A stretch of DNA of 64,000 bases from Rhodospirillales bacterium BBD 1991-14 (GTDB taxonomy: Bacteria; Pseudomonadota; Alphaproteobacteria; Kiloniellales; Kiloniellaceae). Positions 35,583 to 43,424 of the stretch are shown piece by piece. The number at the start of each line of letters is the position of its first letter. Within the stretch, counting starts at the first letter, position 1. The DNA is taken from assembly GCA_001657395.1 (NCBI GenBank), contig LYSY01000005.1:1-64000 (forward strand). Direction: 5' to 3'. Under the pieces are notes generated by a model, which was given only the letters and a program-made list of their open reading frames with translations, made no database searches and was not told where the DNA came from. The position numbers and the translations under genes were made by a program.

Positions 35583-35768
35583 TTGGCACTTCAGTCAACC
35601 GAGCCCGACTTTCAGGAGCATGGGCGCCGGCGCGGTTCTTCATCATGAACAGCGCCTCTTCTTCGTTCCGACTTGGGTCGTGCTTTCGGGCAGGGACGAG
35701 ACAGACGGTATTTTTGCCCCTTCGCAGACTGCGCTCCGGCTGTTCGCCGGTGCTCGCCCTTTGAGCTA

Positions 35769-35796
35769 AAAGCGCTCCCCCGGAGCGCTTTCTTTA
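35769..35796 (+). terminator. terminator-like hairpin
   Basis: AAAGCGCTCC and GGAGCGCTTT form a perfect 10-bp stem with a 3-nt loop, followed by CTTTA. It lies 320 bp after aapP and may be the final stop for that operon. Confidence 0.65.
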
Positions 35797-35870
35797 CGCT
35801 CTCAGCCTTCATGGTATGAGGTGTCACAGAACCACAGGAGGTTGCCGATCCAAACCCCTATCTCCAGAAA

Positions 35871-35945
35871 CCAATAAAGCCTCCTGGTCCGCCAGGAGGC
35901 TTTATTGGTTGCGGGGGCCCGCAACCAATGAGACCGACACTCGTT
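35871..35945. repeat. two overlapping perfect hairpins plus dispersed repeat, copy 3
   Basis: CCAATAAAGCCTCCTGG and CCAGGAGGCTTTATTGG make a perfect 17-bp stem with loop TCCG. TTGGTTGCGGG and CCCGCAACCAA make a second perfect 11-bp stem at 35905-35928. The two share 35905-35908, so in RNA they would compete. GAGACCGACACTCGTT follows, as in copy 1 near 3.68 kb. Confidence 0.7.
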
Positions 35946-36523
35946 TACGGTACCGCTCTGACCACGGCTTTGGGCGCCAATCACCCCTTCCCCTCCCGAG
36001 CAGCGTCCGCTACAGCATCGACTCCTTTACCGTTCGTTATGCGCGCCAAACCAGACTAGGGCCCAAAAACCGGTGCCTTCCGCGTTGTGCCAATTCCAGA
36101 TGTCCACCTTCGAGTAGCCCTGTTGGTTCACTATCACTTCTGACAGGCGGATTCTTACATTCAGGTTTTCGGTCGAGGATGGCAGCCGTCTGGCGCCCGG
36201 AGAGGCGAGCAGATCGCACCGCTAGTTCCATCTCAACCACGACTAGCCAGAGAATGAGACTAGTCTTGTGTCATCCCCAGGGGGCGGATCCTACCCGGCA
36301 TTCCGTCAGGCGAATGATCGCTCACGAATGACCGCCCAAAGACGCCGATCTTCTCACCCGAGAAGTGGATTGCCCGTAGCCAACATCGCTGCCAACGACC
36401 CATGCGCATACCAGGCGCGAGCCTACTGGCCTGAGCCGCTGAGGGTGTAAGGGTTGGACGCAGAGAGATGAGCTCCCGGAGGCGATCGATCTGCGATTGC
36501 AATTTCGGGGAGTAGTTGCGAAC

Positions 36524-37315
36524 TCAGGGTGACATGGCGCTGATCTTCTCAGCCGCACAGATCAGATGCGGCAGATAGTCCCGGACCATGGTCGACTTCG
36601 AAACCCTCGCCGAGTGTGTGCTGATGTTCAACGCGGCAACGACGCGGTCGCCGTTCTGCGCGATGGGCACGGCCAGCGAGCGCAGGCCCCCTTCAAGCTC
36701 CTGATCGGCCATGGCATAGGCGTGCTGGCGCACGATCTGCAGTCTTCTCTCCAGCGCCTCGGCCTCGACGATGGTGCGGCGGGTAAACCTCTCAAAGGGT
36801 GCCAGAGACAGATACTTGCGAAGTGCATCGTCCGGCAATGCGGCCAACAACACCTGGCCCATGGAGGTCGCATGGGCGGGTAGCCGGGTGCCGACGGTCA
36901 GGGAGACCGACATGATGCGGTGCGGCGCGGCAGAGCGCGCGACGTAGACCACGTCGGTGCCGTCGAGTACGGCGGCCGAGCTCGACTCATGGGTTAGGCG
37001 CGTCACCTCAGCCAGATAAGGGCGGGCGGCCTCCCAAAAGTTCAGGGAGGAGAGATAGGCATGCCCCAGACAGAGCACCTTCGGCGTCAGCTCGAAGAAC
37101 TTGCCGTCGCTCTCCGCAAAACCCAGCGTAACCAGAGTCAGCAAGAAGCGCCGTGCGGTGGCCCGGCTGTAGCCTGTCCGCTCCGCCACATCCGAGAGCG
37201 TCATTCGCGGCGCGTCCGCCCCGAAACTCTGAATTACCGCCAGTCCTTTCGCGAAGGAGGTCACGAAATCGGACGAGCGCGCCTCCTCCAGCCCAACGCT
37301 GCTGTCATCACTCAT
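36524..37315 (-). CDS. IclR-family regulator (PcaR/PobR-like) of the hydroquinone operon
   Basis: A 263-residue IclR protein. The helix-turn-helix is LSDVAERTGYSRATARRFL at about residues 38-56. The effector domain includes VVYVARSAAPHRIMSVSL and AHATSMGQVLLAAL, closest in style to the PcaR/PcaU/PobR group that controls beta-ketoadipate-pathway genes, often as an activator. It is divergent from hapC with a 137-bp gap that carries three copies of a TATACGAA repeat. Control of the following 12-kb operon is inferred from position. Confidence 0.9.
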   Translation of the reverse strand: MSDDSSVGLEEARSSDFVTSFAKGLAVIQSFGADAPRMTLSDVAERTGYSRATARRFLLTLVTLGFAESDGKFFELTPKVLCLGHAYLSSLNFWEAARPYLAEVTRLTHESSSAAVLDGTDVVYVARSAAPHRIMSVSLTVGTRLPAHATSMGQVLLAALPDDALRKYLSLAPFERFTRRTIVEAEALERRLQIVRQHAYAMADQELEGGLRSLAVPIAQNGDRVVAALNISTHSARVSKSTMVRDYLPHLICAAEKISAMSP

Positions 37316-37334
37316 GGAAACATCCAGTTGTTCA

Positions 37335-37421
37335 CTATACGAACTTAATGTTTTTATACGAACTTTTCTCTTGACTCAAGATCCAATCTGAGAAGATGAT
37401 CGCTATACGAATTAATGTTCG
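37335..37421. promoter_or_regulatory. IclR operator cluster and promoter before hapC
   Basis: CTATACGAACTTAATGTT (37335-37352), TTATACGAACTTTT (37354-37367) and CTATACGAATTAATGTTCG (37403-37421) repeat one unit; the third has inverted arms CGAA/TTCG. TTGACT at 37371-37376, with GATGAT about 18 bp later, is a likely promoter pair lying between units 2 and 3. The arrangement fits divergent control of iclR and the hap operon. Confidence 0.7.
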
Positions 37422-37452
37422 TTTAACAAACAAATCATCTCGGGAGGATCTA

Positions 37453-37965
37453 ATGGCGCAGGAGCAGGTTCAGCCGACGGTCTTCGGTTCGCTCAATGAC
37501 TATTCCAAAGGCGGAGTCCAGGTCATTGACGACGATCCCAAGAACTACGTCTTCTCCAACGTCTTTGATGTCGCCGCCAAGTCGGCACCCTATGAGCGCG
37601 TCGCTGTCGCCAAGAACTTCGAATATGTGATCGAGGCGGTACGCGCCGAAGGCACCAGCGGCTGGTATTCCTGCGCCCATGACGAGTTCGCGCTTTGCAT
37701 CGACGGCGAAATCGAGGTCGAACTGCTGAAGCTGGATGATCCCGACGCCGTAGTGGACCCTCAAAGCGAAGGCGCCCACGCCCTCGATGGCGATCCGAAC
37801 GGCCGCAAGATGGGGCGCCTGGTGCTGCGCCGCGGCCATATGGGGATCCTGCCCGTCGGCTCTGCCTATCGTTTCAAGAGCGGCGCTCCCGGCGCGATGA
37901 TGATCCAGACCATCCAGGGTCCAGTCACCGTCGAGAAATGGGCGGAGACCTGCCAGCAAATGTGA
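37453..37965 (+). CDS. hapC: hydroquinone 1,2-dioxygenase small subunit (HapC/PnpC-like)
   Basis: 170 residues from MAQEQVQ, with CGGGAGGA upstream; an earlier ATG at 37396 lies inside the operator and is unlikely. Length (about 18-19 kDa) and cupin-like pattern (GWYSCAHDEFALCIDGEIEV) match the alpha subunit of two-subunit hydroquinone 1,2-dioxygenases such as HapCD of 4-hydroxyacetophenone degraders and PnpCD of 4-nitrophenol degraders. The small subunit has no metal of its own and supports the large one. The next gene, 55 bp on, encodes that subunit. Confidence 0.88.
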   Translation: MAQEQVQPTVFGSLNDYSKGGVQVIDDDPKNYVFSNVFDVAAKSAPYERVAVAKNFEYVIEAVRAEGTSGWYSCAHDEFALCIDGEIEVELLKLDDPDAVVDPQSEGAHALDGDPNGRKMGRLVLRRGHMGILPVGSAYRFKSGAPGAMMIQTIQGPVTVEKWAETCQQM

Positions 37966-38020
37966 TTGCAAGCCGATTTACCATCGGTTCTCCAGTATTC
38001 GACAGAGAGGAAAGAAGATC

Positions 38021-39058
38021 ATGGCAATGAGCGAAAGCGCGGCCACTGCGGTGGAGATTTCCAATCCTCGGGGCTTGGCGATCACCTCAAACTTCGACGT
38101 GCGCCCGGCCGACAACGTCGATGGCTACAAGAGCTTCGTCGTCGGCGAATTCACCTTCCGACGCGACTCGTACTTCTGCCACATCACTTGGCCCGGCGGC
38201 CGCCATCAGCTGGCCATCGACGTCTTCCTGCGCGCCCTGATGCGCGACGTCGCCTGGGGCTTCTTCTACGGCACCGTGAATTTCGACACTGTCTTCGGAA
38301 CCACCAATTACTACGGCGAAGTCGAGGTCTTCGCCGGCGCGACCAACGACGCCTACACCTCCGCCGGGCGGGATTTCATCCAGCGCTTCAAGTCCGATGA
38401 ACTTATGAAGAGCTTCCGCGAGATGATCTCCGACTGGACAAATGAAGGCTACGATCCCTTTGCCGCGCCGATGGAGACGGGCGCGCCTTGGGGCGCAAAG
38501 AACGGGGAAAACGATACTGCCGTGACCCGCCAGCGGGTTACTGCCAAGCGTATGGTGAGCCTGCCCGGCGACACGCCGATCCGCAGCGACGAGGACGGCT
38601 TCACGGTCAATAGGATGTTCCAGGACGTTCCGCAAGACGAACCGGAAGTCCATGTGGAACCAGGCTTCGAGCACGAGGTCTCGGCCTTCAATCTCTATGC
38701 CTACCTATCCCGCTCCGATGTCACCTGGAACCCCAGCGTCTGCTCGGTCGTGAAGGACAGCCTCTTCTGCCCGACGACCGAGGAATTCATCCTGCCGGTC
38801 GAACACGGCAACGATCGCTGCGAGTGGTTCATTCAGCTCTCCGACGAGATCATCTGGGACGTGAAGGACGGGAGCACGGGCAAGCCGCGCGCGGTGGTGA
38901 CCATGCGCTCGGGCGATGTCTCCTGCATGCCGGCCGACATCCGCCATCAGGGCTACTCCAACAAGCGCTCGATGCTGCTGGTCTGGGAGAACGGCTCGCC
39001 GAAGATCCCCGACCTCATCAGGGCCGGTAAAGCGCCGGTGGTTCCGGTGAGCTGGTAG
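38021..39058 (+). CDS. hapD: hydroquinone 1,2-dioxygenase large (catalytic) subunit (HapD/PnpD-like)
   Basis: A 345-residue iron-binding subunit (about 38-39 kDa). Residues His262, Asn264 and Glu268 in VEHGNDRCEWF and His309 in ADIRHQGYSN have the same spacing as the Fe ligands His256, Asn258, Glu262 and His303 described for PnpD, each shifted by six. This supports an active enzyme that opens the ring of hydroquinone to 4-hydroxymuconic semialdehyde. AGAGAGGAAAG lies before the ATG. An ATG two codons later is also possible. The dehydrogenase for the product follows directly. Confidence 0.92.
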   Translation: MAMSESAATAVEISNPRGLAITSNFDVRPADNVDGYKSFVVGEFTFRRDSYFCHITWPGGRHQLAIDVFLRALMRDVAWGFFYGTVNFDTVFGTTNYYGEVEVFAGATNDAYTSAGRDFIQRFKSDELMKSFREMISDWTNEGYDPFAAPMETGAPWGAKNGENDTAVTRQRVTAKRMVSLPGDTPIRSDEDGFTVNRMFQDVPQDEPEVHVEPGFEHEVSAFNLYAYLSRSDVTWNPSVCSVVKDSLFCPTTEEFILPVEHGNDRCEWFIQLSDEIIWDVKDGSTGKPRAVVTMRSGDVSCMPADIRHQGYSNKRSMLLVWENGSPKIPDLIRAGKAPVVPVSW

Positions 39059-39165
39059 GCCTGCCGAAGGCTCTTCCGATCGGCGCTGGGTGCGCCGTTC
39101 ACAGCGATGCAACAGCGATCAGGCGGGCCAACTTGCGGCCCGTCCCAGGGGAGATTTTGCCTCTC

Positions 39166-40629
39166 ATGCAGACCAAACTCTACATCGATGGCGAATTCGT
39201 CGAGGCGCTCGGCGGCGGCAAGATCGAAGTCTTCAATCCCTTCGACAACTCCCAACTCTGCGAAATCGAGGAAGCTCGGGCCGAGGACGTCGACCGCGCG
39301 GTTGAAGCGGCCAAGAAGGCCGCCCCCCAATGGCGGGCGATGGACGCCTACGAGCGCGGTTGCCTGTTGCTGAAGCTGGCCGATGCCATCGAGGCCGATG
39401 CCGAGAATCTGATCCAGTTGGAAGCCCGCGACACCGGCCACCCGGTGCGTGATGCCCGGATGCTGGACGTGCCGCGCACGGCGCGCTGCTTTCGCTACTT
39501 CGGCGGCATGGCCGACAAGTTCGAGGGCCACCTGCCGCCGGTCTATCCCGGCTTCGTGAACTACGTGCAAAACGAACCCATCGGCGTGATCGGCCAGATC
39601 GTGCCCTGGAACTTCCCCTTGATGTTCACCAGCTGGAAGATGGCGCCGGCCCTGGCCGCCGGCAACTGCATCGTCATCAAGCCGGCCGAGCTGACCCCGC
39701 TCTCGACCCTGCGCATCGCCGAGTTGATGCAGCAGGTGGGCTTCCCGCCGGGCGTGGTCAATGTGGTGCCGGGCTATGGCCAGACCGCCGGTCAGCGCAT
39801 TGCCGAGCATCCGGACATCGGCAAGGTCGCCTTCACCGGTTCCACCGCCACCGGCCAGCGTATCGTCGAGGCCTCCGCCGGCAACCTGAAGAAGGTGCAA
39901 CTGGAGCTTGGCGGTAAGGGGCCGAACATCATCTTCGACGATGCCAACCTGATCGCCGCGGTGAACGGCTCTGCCTGGGCGATCTTCCATAACCAGGGTC
40001 AGGCCTGCATCGCCGGCTCGCGCCTGATTATCCACGAAAAGGTGGCCGACGCCTTCCTCGAAAAGTTCGTCGGTCTGGCGGAATCGATCCGCCTTGGCAA
40101 TCCCCTGGACGAGACCACTGAGATGGGGCCGCTAACTTCCAAGATGCATCAGGAGCGGGTGCTGTCCTTCGTCGAGGTCGCCAAGAAGGAAGGTGGCGAG
40201 GTGCTGACCGGCGGTGCGGCACCGGAGCAGGAGGAGCTTTCCAAGGGCTGTTTCGTGAAGCCGACGGTGGTGCGCGCCGCGCCCGATCACACGGTCTCGC
40301 ACGAGGAGGTGTTCGGGCCCTTCGTCGCTGTCGCCACCTTTTCCGATGACGACGAAGCGCTCGCCATCGCCAATGGCGTGACCTATGGGCTGGGCTCCGG
40401 CCTCTGGACTCAGAACATCTCCCGCGCCCACAAGATGGCGCGGGAGATTAAGGCCGGCATGGTCTGGGTAAACTCCTACAAGGTCGTCCATCCTGGTTCG
40501 CCCTTCGGTGGCGTAAAACAGTCGGGTTACGGCCGCGAGATGGGTTTCGAGGTGATGCGGGAATACACCCAGAGTAAGTCGGTCTGGGTTAACGTCGATG
40601 CCGCCATCCCACCGCACTATCCCCGCTGA
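39166..40629 (+). CDS. hapE: 4-hydroxymuconic semialdehyde dehydrogenase (HapE/PnpE-like)
   Basis: About 487 residues from MQTKLYIDGEF; earlier GTG/TTG starts are possible (TTG at 39157). A classical aldehyde dehydrogenase: VPWNFPLMF, FTGSTATGQR, glutamate in VQLELGGKGP and the catalytic Cys in HNQGQACIAGSR. Between a hydroquinone dioxygenase and beta-ketoadipate-pathway genes, its role is oxidation of 4-hydroxymuconic semialdehyde to maleylacetate. Family alone would not separate it from other ALDHs; the context does. Confidence 0.88.
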   Translation: MQTKLYIDGEFVEALGGGKIEVFNPFDNSQLCEIEEARAEDVDRAVEAAKKAAPQWRAMDAYERGCLLLKLADAIEADAENLIQLEARDTGHPVRDARMLDVPRTARCFRYFGGMADKFEGHLPPVYPGFVNYVQNEPIGVIGQIVPWNFPLMFTSWKMAPALAAGNCIVIKPAELTPLSTLRIAELMQQVGFPPGVVNVVPGYGQTAGQRIAEHPDIGKVAFTGSTATGQRIVEASAGNLKKVQLELGGKGPNIIFDDANLIAAVNGSAWAIFHNQGQACIAGSRLIIHEKVADAFLEKFVGLAESIRLGNPLDETTEMGPLTSKMHQERVLSFVEVAKKEGGEVLTGGAAPEQEELSKGCFVKPTVVRAAPDHTVSHEEVFGPFVAVATFSDDDEALAIANGVTYGLGSGLWTQNISRAHKMAREIKAGMVWVNSYKVVHPGSPFGGVKQSGYGREMGFEVMREYTQSKSVWVNVDAAIPPHYPR

Positions 40630-40652
40630 TCGACAAGCGCTGAGACAAAGCG

Positions 40653-41513
40653 ATGGCAGACTTTCTTCCCCTTGAAGCAGCAATCGAAGCCCATCTTTAT
40701 GACGGTGCCACGGTGGCCTTCGAAGGTTTCACCCACCTGATCCCCCATGCAGCCGCGCACGAAACAATCCGCCAGGGCGTCACCGATCTGACCTTGATGC
40801 GCATGACGCCGGACTTGATCTACGACCAGTTCATTGGCATGGGGCGGGTAAAGAAACTGATCTTCTCCTATGCCGGAAACCCCGGCGTCGGACTTCTGCG
40901 GCGCTTGCGCGACGCAGTGGAGAACGGGCGGCCGCGGCCGATCGAAATCGAAGAACATTCCCATGCCGCTATGGCCAATGCCTACGAGGCCGGGGCCTCC
41001 GGTCTGCCCTGCGCCGTGTTCCGCGGCTATCGCGGGGCCGAACTGGCGCAGGTAAATCCCAACATCCGCAGTGTGGTCTGCCCCTTCTCCGGCGAAGAGC
41101 TGGCCGCCGTGCCCGCCCTGCGGCCGGACGTCACGGTGATCCACGCGCAGAAAGCCAATCGAAGAGGTGATGTGCTGATCGAAGGCATCGTCGGCGTACA
41201 GAAGGAGGCGGTGTTGGCTGCCAAGACGGCCATTGTCACTGTTGAGGAGATCGTCGAGGACTTTGCCGAGGTGCATCCCAACGCCTGCGTCCTGCCGCAC
41301 TGGACGGTGACCAGTGTCGTTCAAGTCCCCGGCGGCGCACACCCTTCCTATAGTCACGGCTACTACGCCCGAGACAATGCCGCCTACCTGGCATGGGACC
41401 GGATCGCGGCCGACCAGGACTCCTTCGATGCCTGGATGGCGGAGAACGTGCTGAAGGCTAAGCCTGACGACTTTGCCGTGCGGGTTCACAGCCTGGGGGG
41501 AGGCCTGCAATGA
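40653..41513 (+). CDS. 3-oxoadipate CoA-transferase, subunit A (CatI/PcaI-like)
   Basis: A 286-residue alpha subunit of a family I CoA-transferase, closer in length and pattern (FEGFTHLIPHAAAHE, GNPGVGLLRRL) to the CatI/IpdA/glutaconate group than to short PcaI. It transfers CoA from succinyl-CoA to an acyl acid; in this pathway the substrate is 3-oxoadipate from maleylacetate reduction. It overlaps subunit B by ATGA at 41510. Start ATG 40653 follows the dehydrogenase stop by 23 bp. Confidence 0.87.
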   Translation: MADFLPLEAAIEAHLYDGATVAFEGFTHLIPHAAAHETIRQGVTDLTLMRMTPDLIYDQFIGMGRVKKLIFSYAGNPGVGLLRRLRDAVENGRPRPIEIEEHSHAAMANAYEAGASGLPCAVFRGYRGAELAQVNPNIRSVVCPFSGEELAAVPALRPDVTVIHAQKANRRGDVLIEGIVGVQKEAVLAAKTAIVTVEEIVEDFAEVHPNACVLPHWTVTSVVQVPGGAHPSYSHGYYARDNAAYLAWDRIAADQDSFDAWMAENVLKAKPDDFAVRVHSLGGGLQ

Positions 41514-42298
41514 TGAGCTACAGTCCGACCGAGATGATGACCATCGCAGCCGCCCGTGCCCTCGGCAACGACGATGTCTGCTTCGTCGGCATCGGTGCCC
41601 CTTCAGCAGCTTGCAACGTCGCCCGCCTCACCCATGCGCCGGATATCACCCTGATCTATGAGAGCGGCACCATCGGCACCAAGCCGGAGGTGCTACCTCT
41701 TTCCATTGGCGACGGGGAACTCTGCGAGACTGCGGTGACGACCGTGCCGGTGGCCGAGATGTTCCGCTATTGGCTCCAAGGCGGACGGATCACCATCGGT
41801 TTCCTAGGAGCCGCACAGCTGGACAAGTTCGGCAACATCAACACCACGGTGATCGGAGACTACAATCATCCCAAGGTGCGTCTGCCGGGTGGAGGCGGTG
41901 CGCCGGAGATCGCCACCTCATGCCAGCAGATCTTCATCACCCTGAAGCAGTCACGCCGCAGCCTGGTGGAGAAGATCGACTTCTCCACCTCCTTTGGTCA
42001 CGGCCAAGGCGGTGACGACCGTGCCAGGCACGGCCTCACAACCAGGGGACCTACGCTGCTGATCACCGATCTCTGTCTCTGGCAACCCGATCCCGAGACC
42101 AAGGAGTTCACCGTCACCTCGATCCATCCCGGGGTAACCCGCGAAGAGATCCAGGAGACATGCGGCTGGAGAGTGCGCTTCGCCCAGGATGTCGCCGAAA
42201 CTCCGGTACCCAGCGAGGAGGAGCTGAAAACCCTGCGCGATCTCAACGTGCGCACGGCCAAGGCGCACGGCGCCACCAGCGAGAAAGCGGCGGGATGA
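41510..42298 (+). CDS. 3-oxoadipate CoA-transferase, subunit B (CatJ/PcaJ-like)
   Basis: A 262-residue beta subunit. VGIGAPSAACNVARLTHAPD and LIYESGTIGTKPEVLPLSIGD are typical; the catalytic glutamate of the family lies in the ESG segment. It partners the preceding gene, with coupled start. The final codons overlap the maleylacetate reductase start (ATGATG at 42295). The product would be 3-oxoadipyl-CoA, the substrate of the thiolase at 48125. Confidence 0.87.
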   Translation: MMSYSPTEMMTIAAARALGNDDVCFVGIGAPSAACNVARLTHAPDITLIYESGTIGTKPEVLPLSIGDGELCETAVTTVPVAEMFRYWLQGGRITIGFLGAAQLDKFGNINTTVIGDYNHPKVRLPGGGGAPEIATSCQQIFITLKQSRRSLVEKIDFSTSFGHGQGGDDRARHGLTTRGPTLLITDLCLWQPDPETKEFTVTSIHPGVTREEIQETCGWRVRFAQDVAETPVPSEEELKTLRDLNVRTAKAHGATSEKAAG

Positions 42299-43353
42299 TG
42301 GATTTCGTTTACGAGGGACTACCGACCCGCGTGGTCTTCGCCAAGGGGGGGCGGGCCCGCGCGGCAGCGGAGCTGAAGCGCCTCGGCGTCACGCGCGCCC
42401 TGGTGCTTTCCACCCCGCCGCAGGAAGAGCAGGTTCGCGCCTTTGCCGAAGAGCACCTGGGAGACCGTGTGGCGGGAGTCTTCGCCGGGGCGGCGATGCA
42501 TACCCCCGTCGAGGTCACCGAAGAGGCCTTGACGGTGGTCAGGGAAAGCGGCGCCGAGGCGACCCTGGCCTTCGGCGGCGGCTCGACCATCGGCCTCGGC
42601 AAGGCAATCGCGCTTAGGACCGGCCTGCCACAACTGGCCATCCCCACCACCTTTGCAGGGTCTGAGATGACGCCGATCCTCGGTCAGACCGAGGCCGGCC
42701 GCAAAACGACCCTGCGCGATGCCAAAGTGCTGCCCCAGGCGGTGATCTACGATCCCGATCTGATCGCCACACTGCCGACTTTCATCGCCGGCCCCTCCGG
42801 CATGAATGCCATGGCCCATGCCATCGAAGCGCTCTATGCCGAGAACGCCAATCCGATCGTTTCCCTGATGGCGCAGGAATCGATCCGCGCACTGGGCAGC
42901 GCACTACCGAAGATGGCCGCCGACTCTGCGGACGAGGCGGCGCGCAGTGAAGCGCTCTACGGCGCCTGGCTGGCTGGGCTTTGCCTCGGCTCGGTCGGTA
43001 TGGCGATTCACCACAAGATTTGCCACACCCTGGGCGGCTCCTTTGACCTGCCCCATGCCGATGTCCACTGCCTGATGATCCCCTATTCGAGCGCCTACAA
43101 CCGCGAAGCTGCGCCGGAGGCCATGCGGCTTGCGGCCGGGGCTCTCGATGCCGGCGATGCGCCGGATGCGCTCTACGGCCTCTTGCAGAAGCTTGGCGTG
43201 AAGAAGTCGCTGGCGGAGCTCGGCATGGCGCCCGCCGATCTCGACCGTGCTGCCGCGATCGCGGTGGAGAACCCATACTACAATCCGCGGCCGGTAACGC
43301 GCGAAGGGGTCCGCGAGATGTTGCAGGCGGCCTACGAAGGAAGACCGCCATAG
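42295..43353 (+). CDS. hapF: maleylacetate reductase (HapF-like, iron-ADH family)
   Basis: A 352-residue member of the iron-containing alcohol dehydrogenase family. The nucleotide site is LAFGGGSTIGLGKAIAL near residues 85-101; the metal-site histidine region of true Fe-ADHs is represented by GMAIHHKICHTLGG and HADVHCLMIPY. Length and pattern match maleylacetate reductases, which make 3-oxoadipate with NAD(P)H. Two ATGs (42295, 42298) overlap the previous stop. It can serve both the hydroquinone and the hydroxyquinol branches, since both yield maleylacetate. Confidence 0.92.
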   Translation: MMDFVYEGLPTRVVFAKGGRARAAAELKRLGVTRALVLSTPPQEEQVRAFAEEHLGDRVAGVFAGAAMHTPVEVTEEALTVVRESGAEATLAFGGGSTIGLGKAIALRTGLPQLAIPTTFAGSEMTPILGQTEAGRKTTLRDAKVLPQAVIYDPDLIATLPTFIAGPSGMNAMAHAIEALYAENANPIVSLMAQESIRALGSALPKMAADSADEAARSEALYGAWLAGLCLGSVGMAIHHKICHTLGGSFDLPHADVHCLMIPYSSAYNREAAPEAMRLAAGALDAGDAPDALYGLLQKLGVKKSLAELGMAPADLDRAAAIAVENPYYNPRPVTREGVREMLQAAYEGRPP

Positions 43354-43424
43354 CCTGGTGCCGGAACCGGTAATGACCAGCAACAAAAAAAGACTGAAGA
43401 CAAGGCACCAAGGGAGGGGCCGCC

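Larger units (their letters stand above)
35583..36523. other. long non-coding gap with hairpins
   Basis: About 940 bp without a credible gene. It holds two terminator-like hairpins (35769-35796 and 35871-35908) and a dispersed repeat. Beyond 35.95 kb there are only short frames without family resemblance. It separates the sulfur/amine operon from the hydroquinone block. Confidence 0.55.

Noticed and set aside
35871-35928. tRNA gene suggested by the GGTTGCGGGGGCCCGCAACC core
   Set aside because: Only the end of a tRNA-like stem is present; no anticodon or D arm can be folded on either strand.
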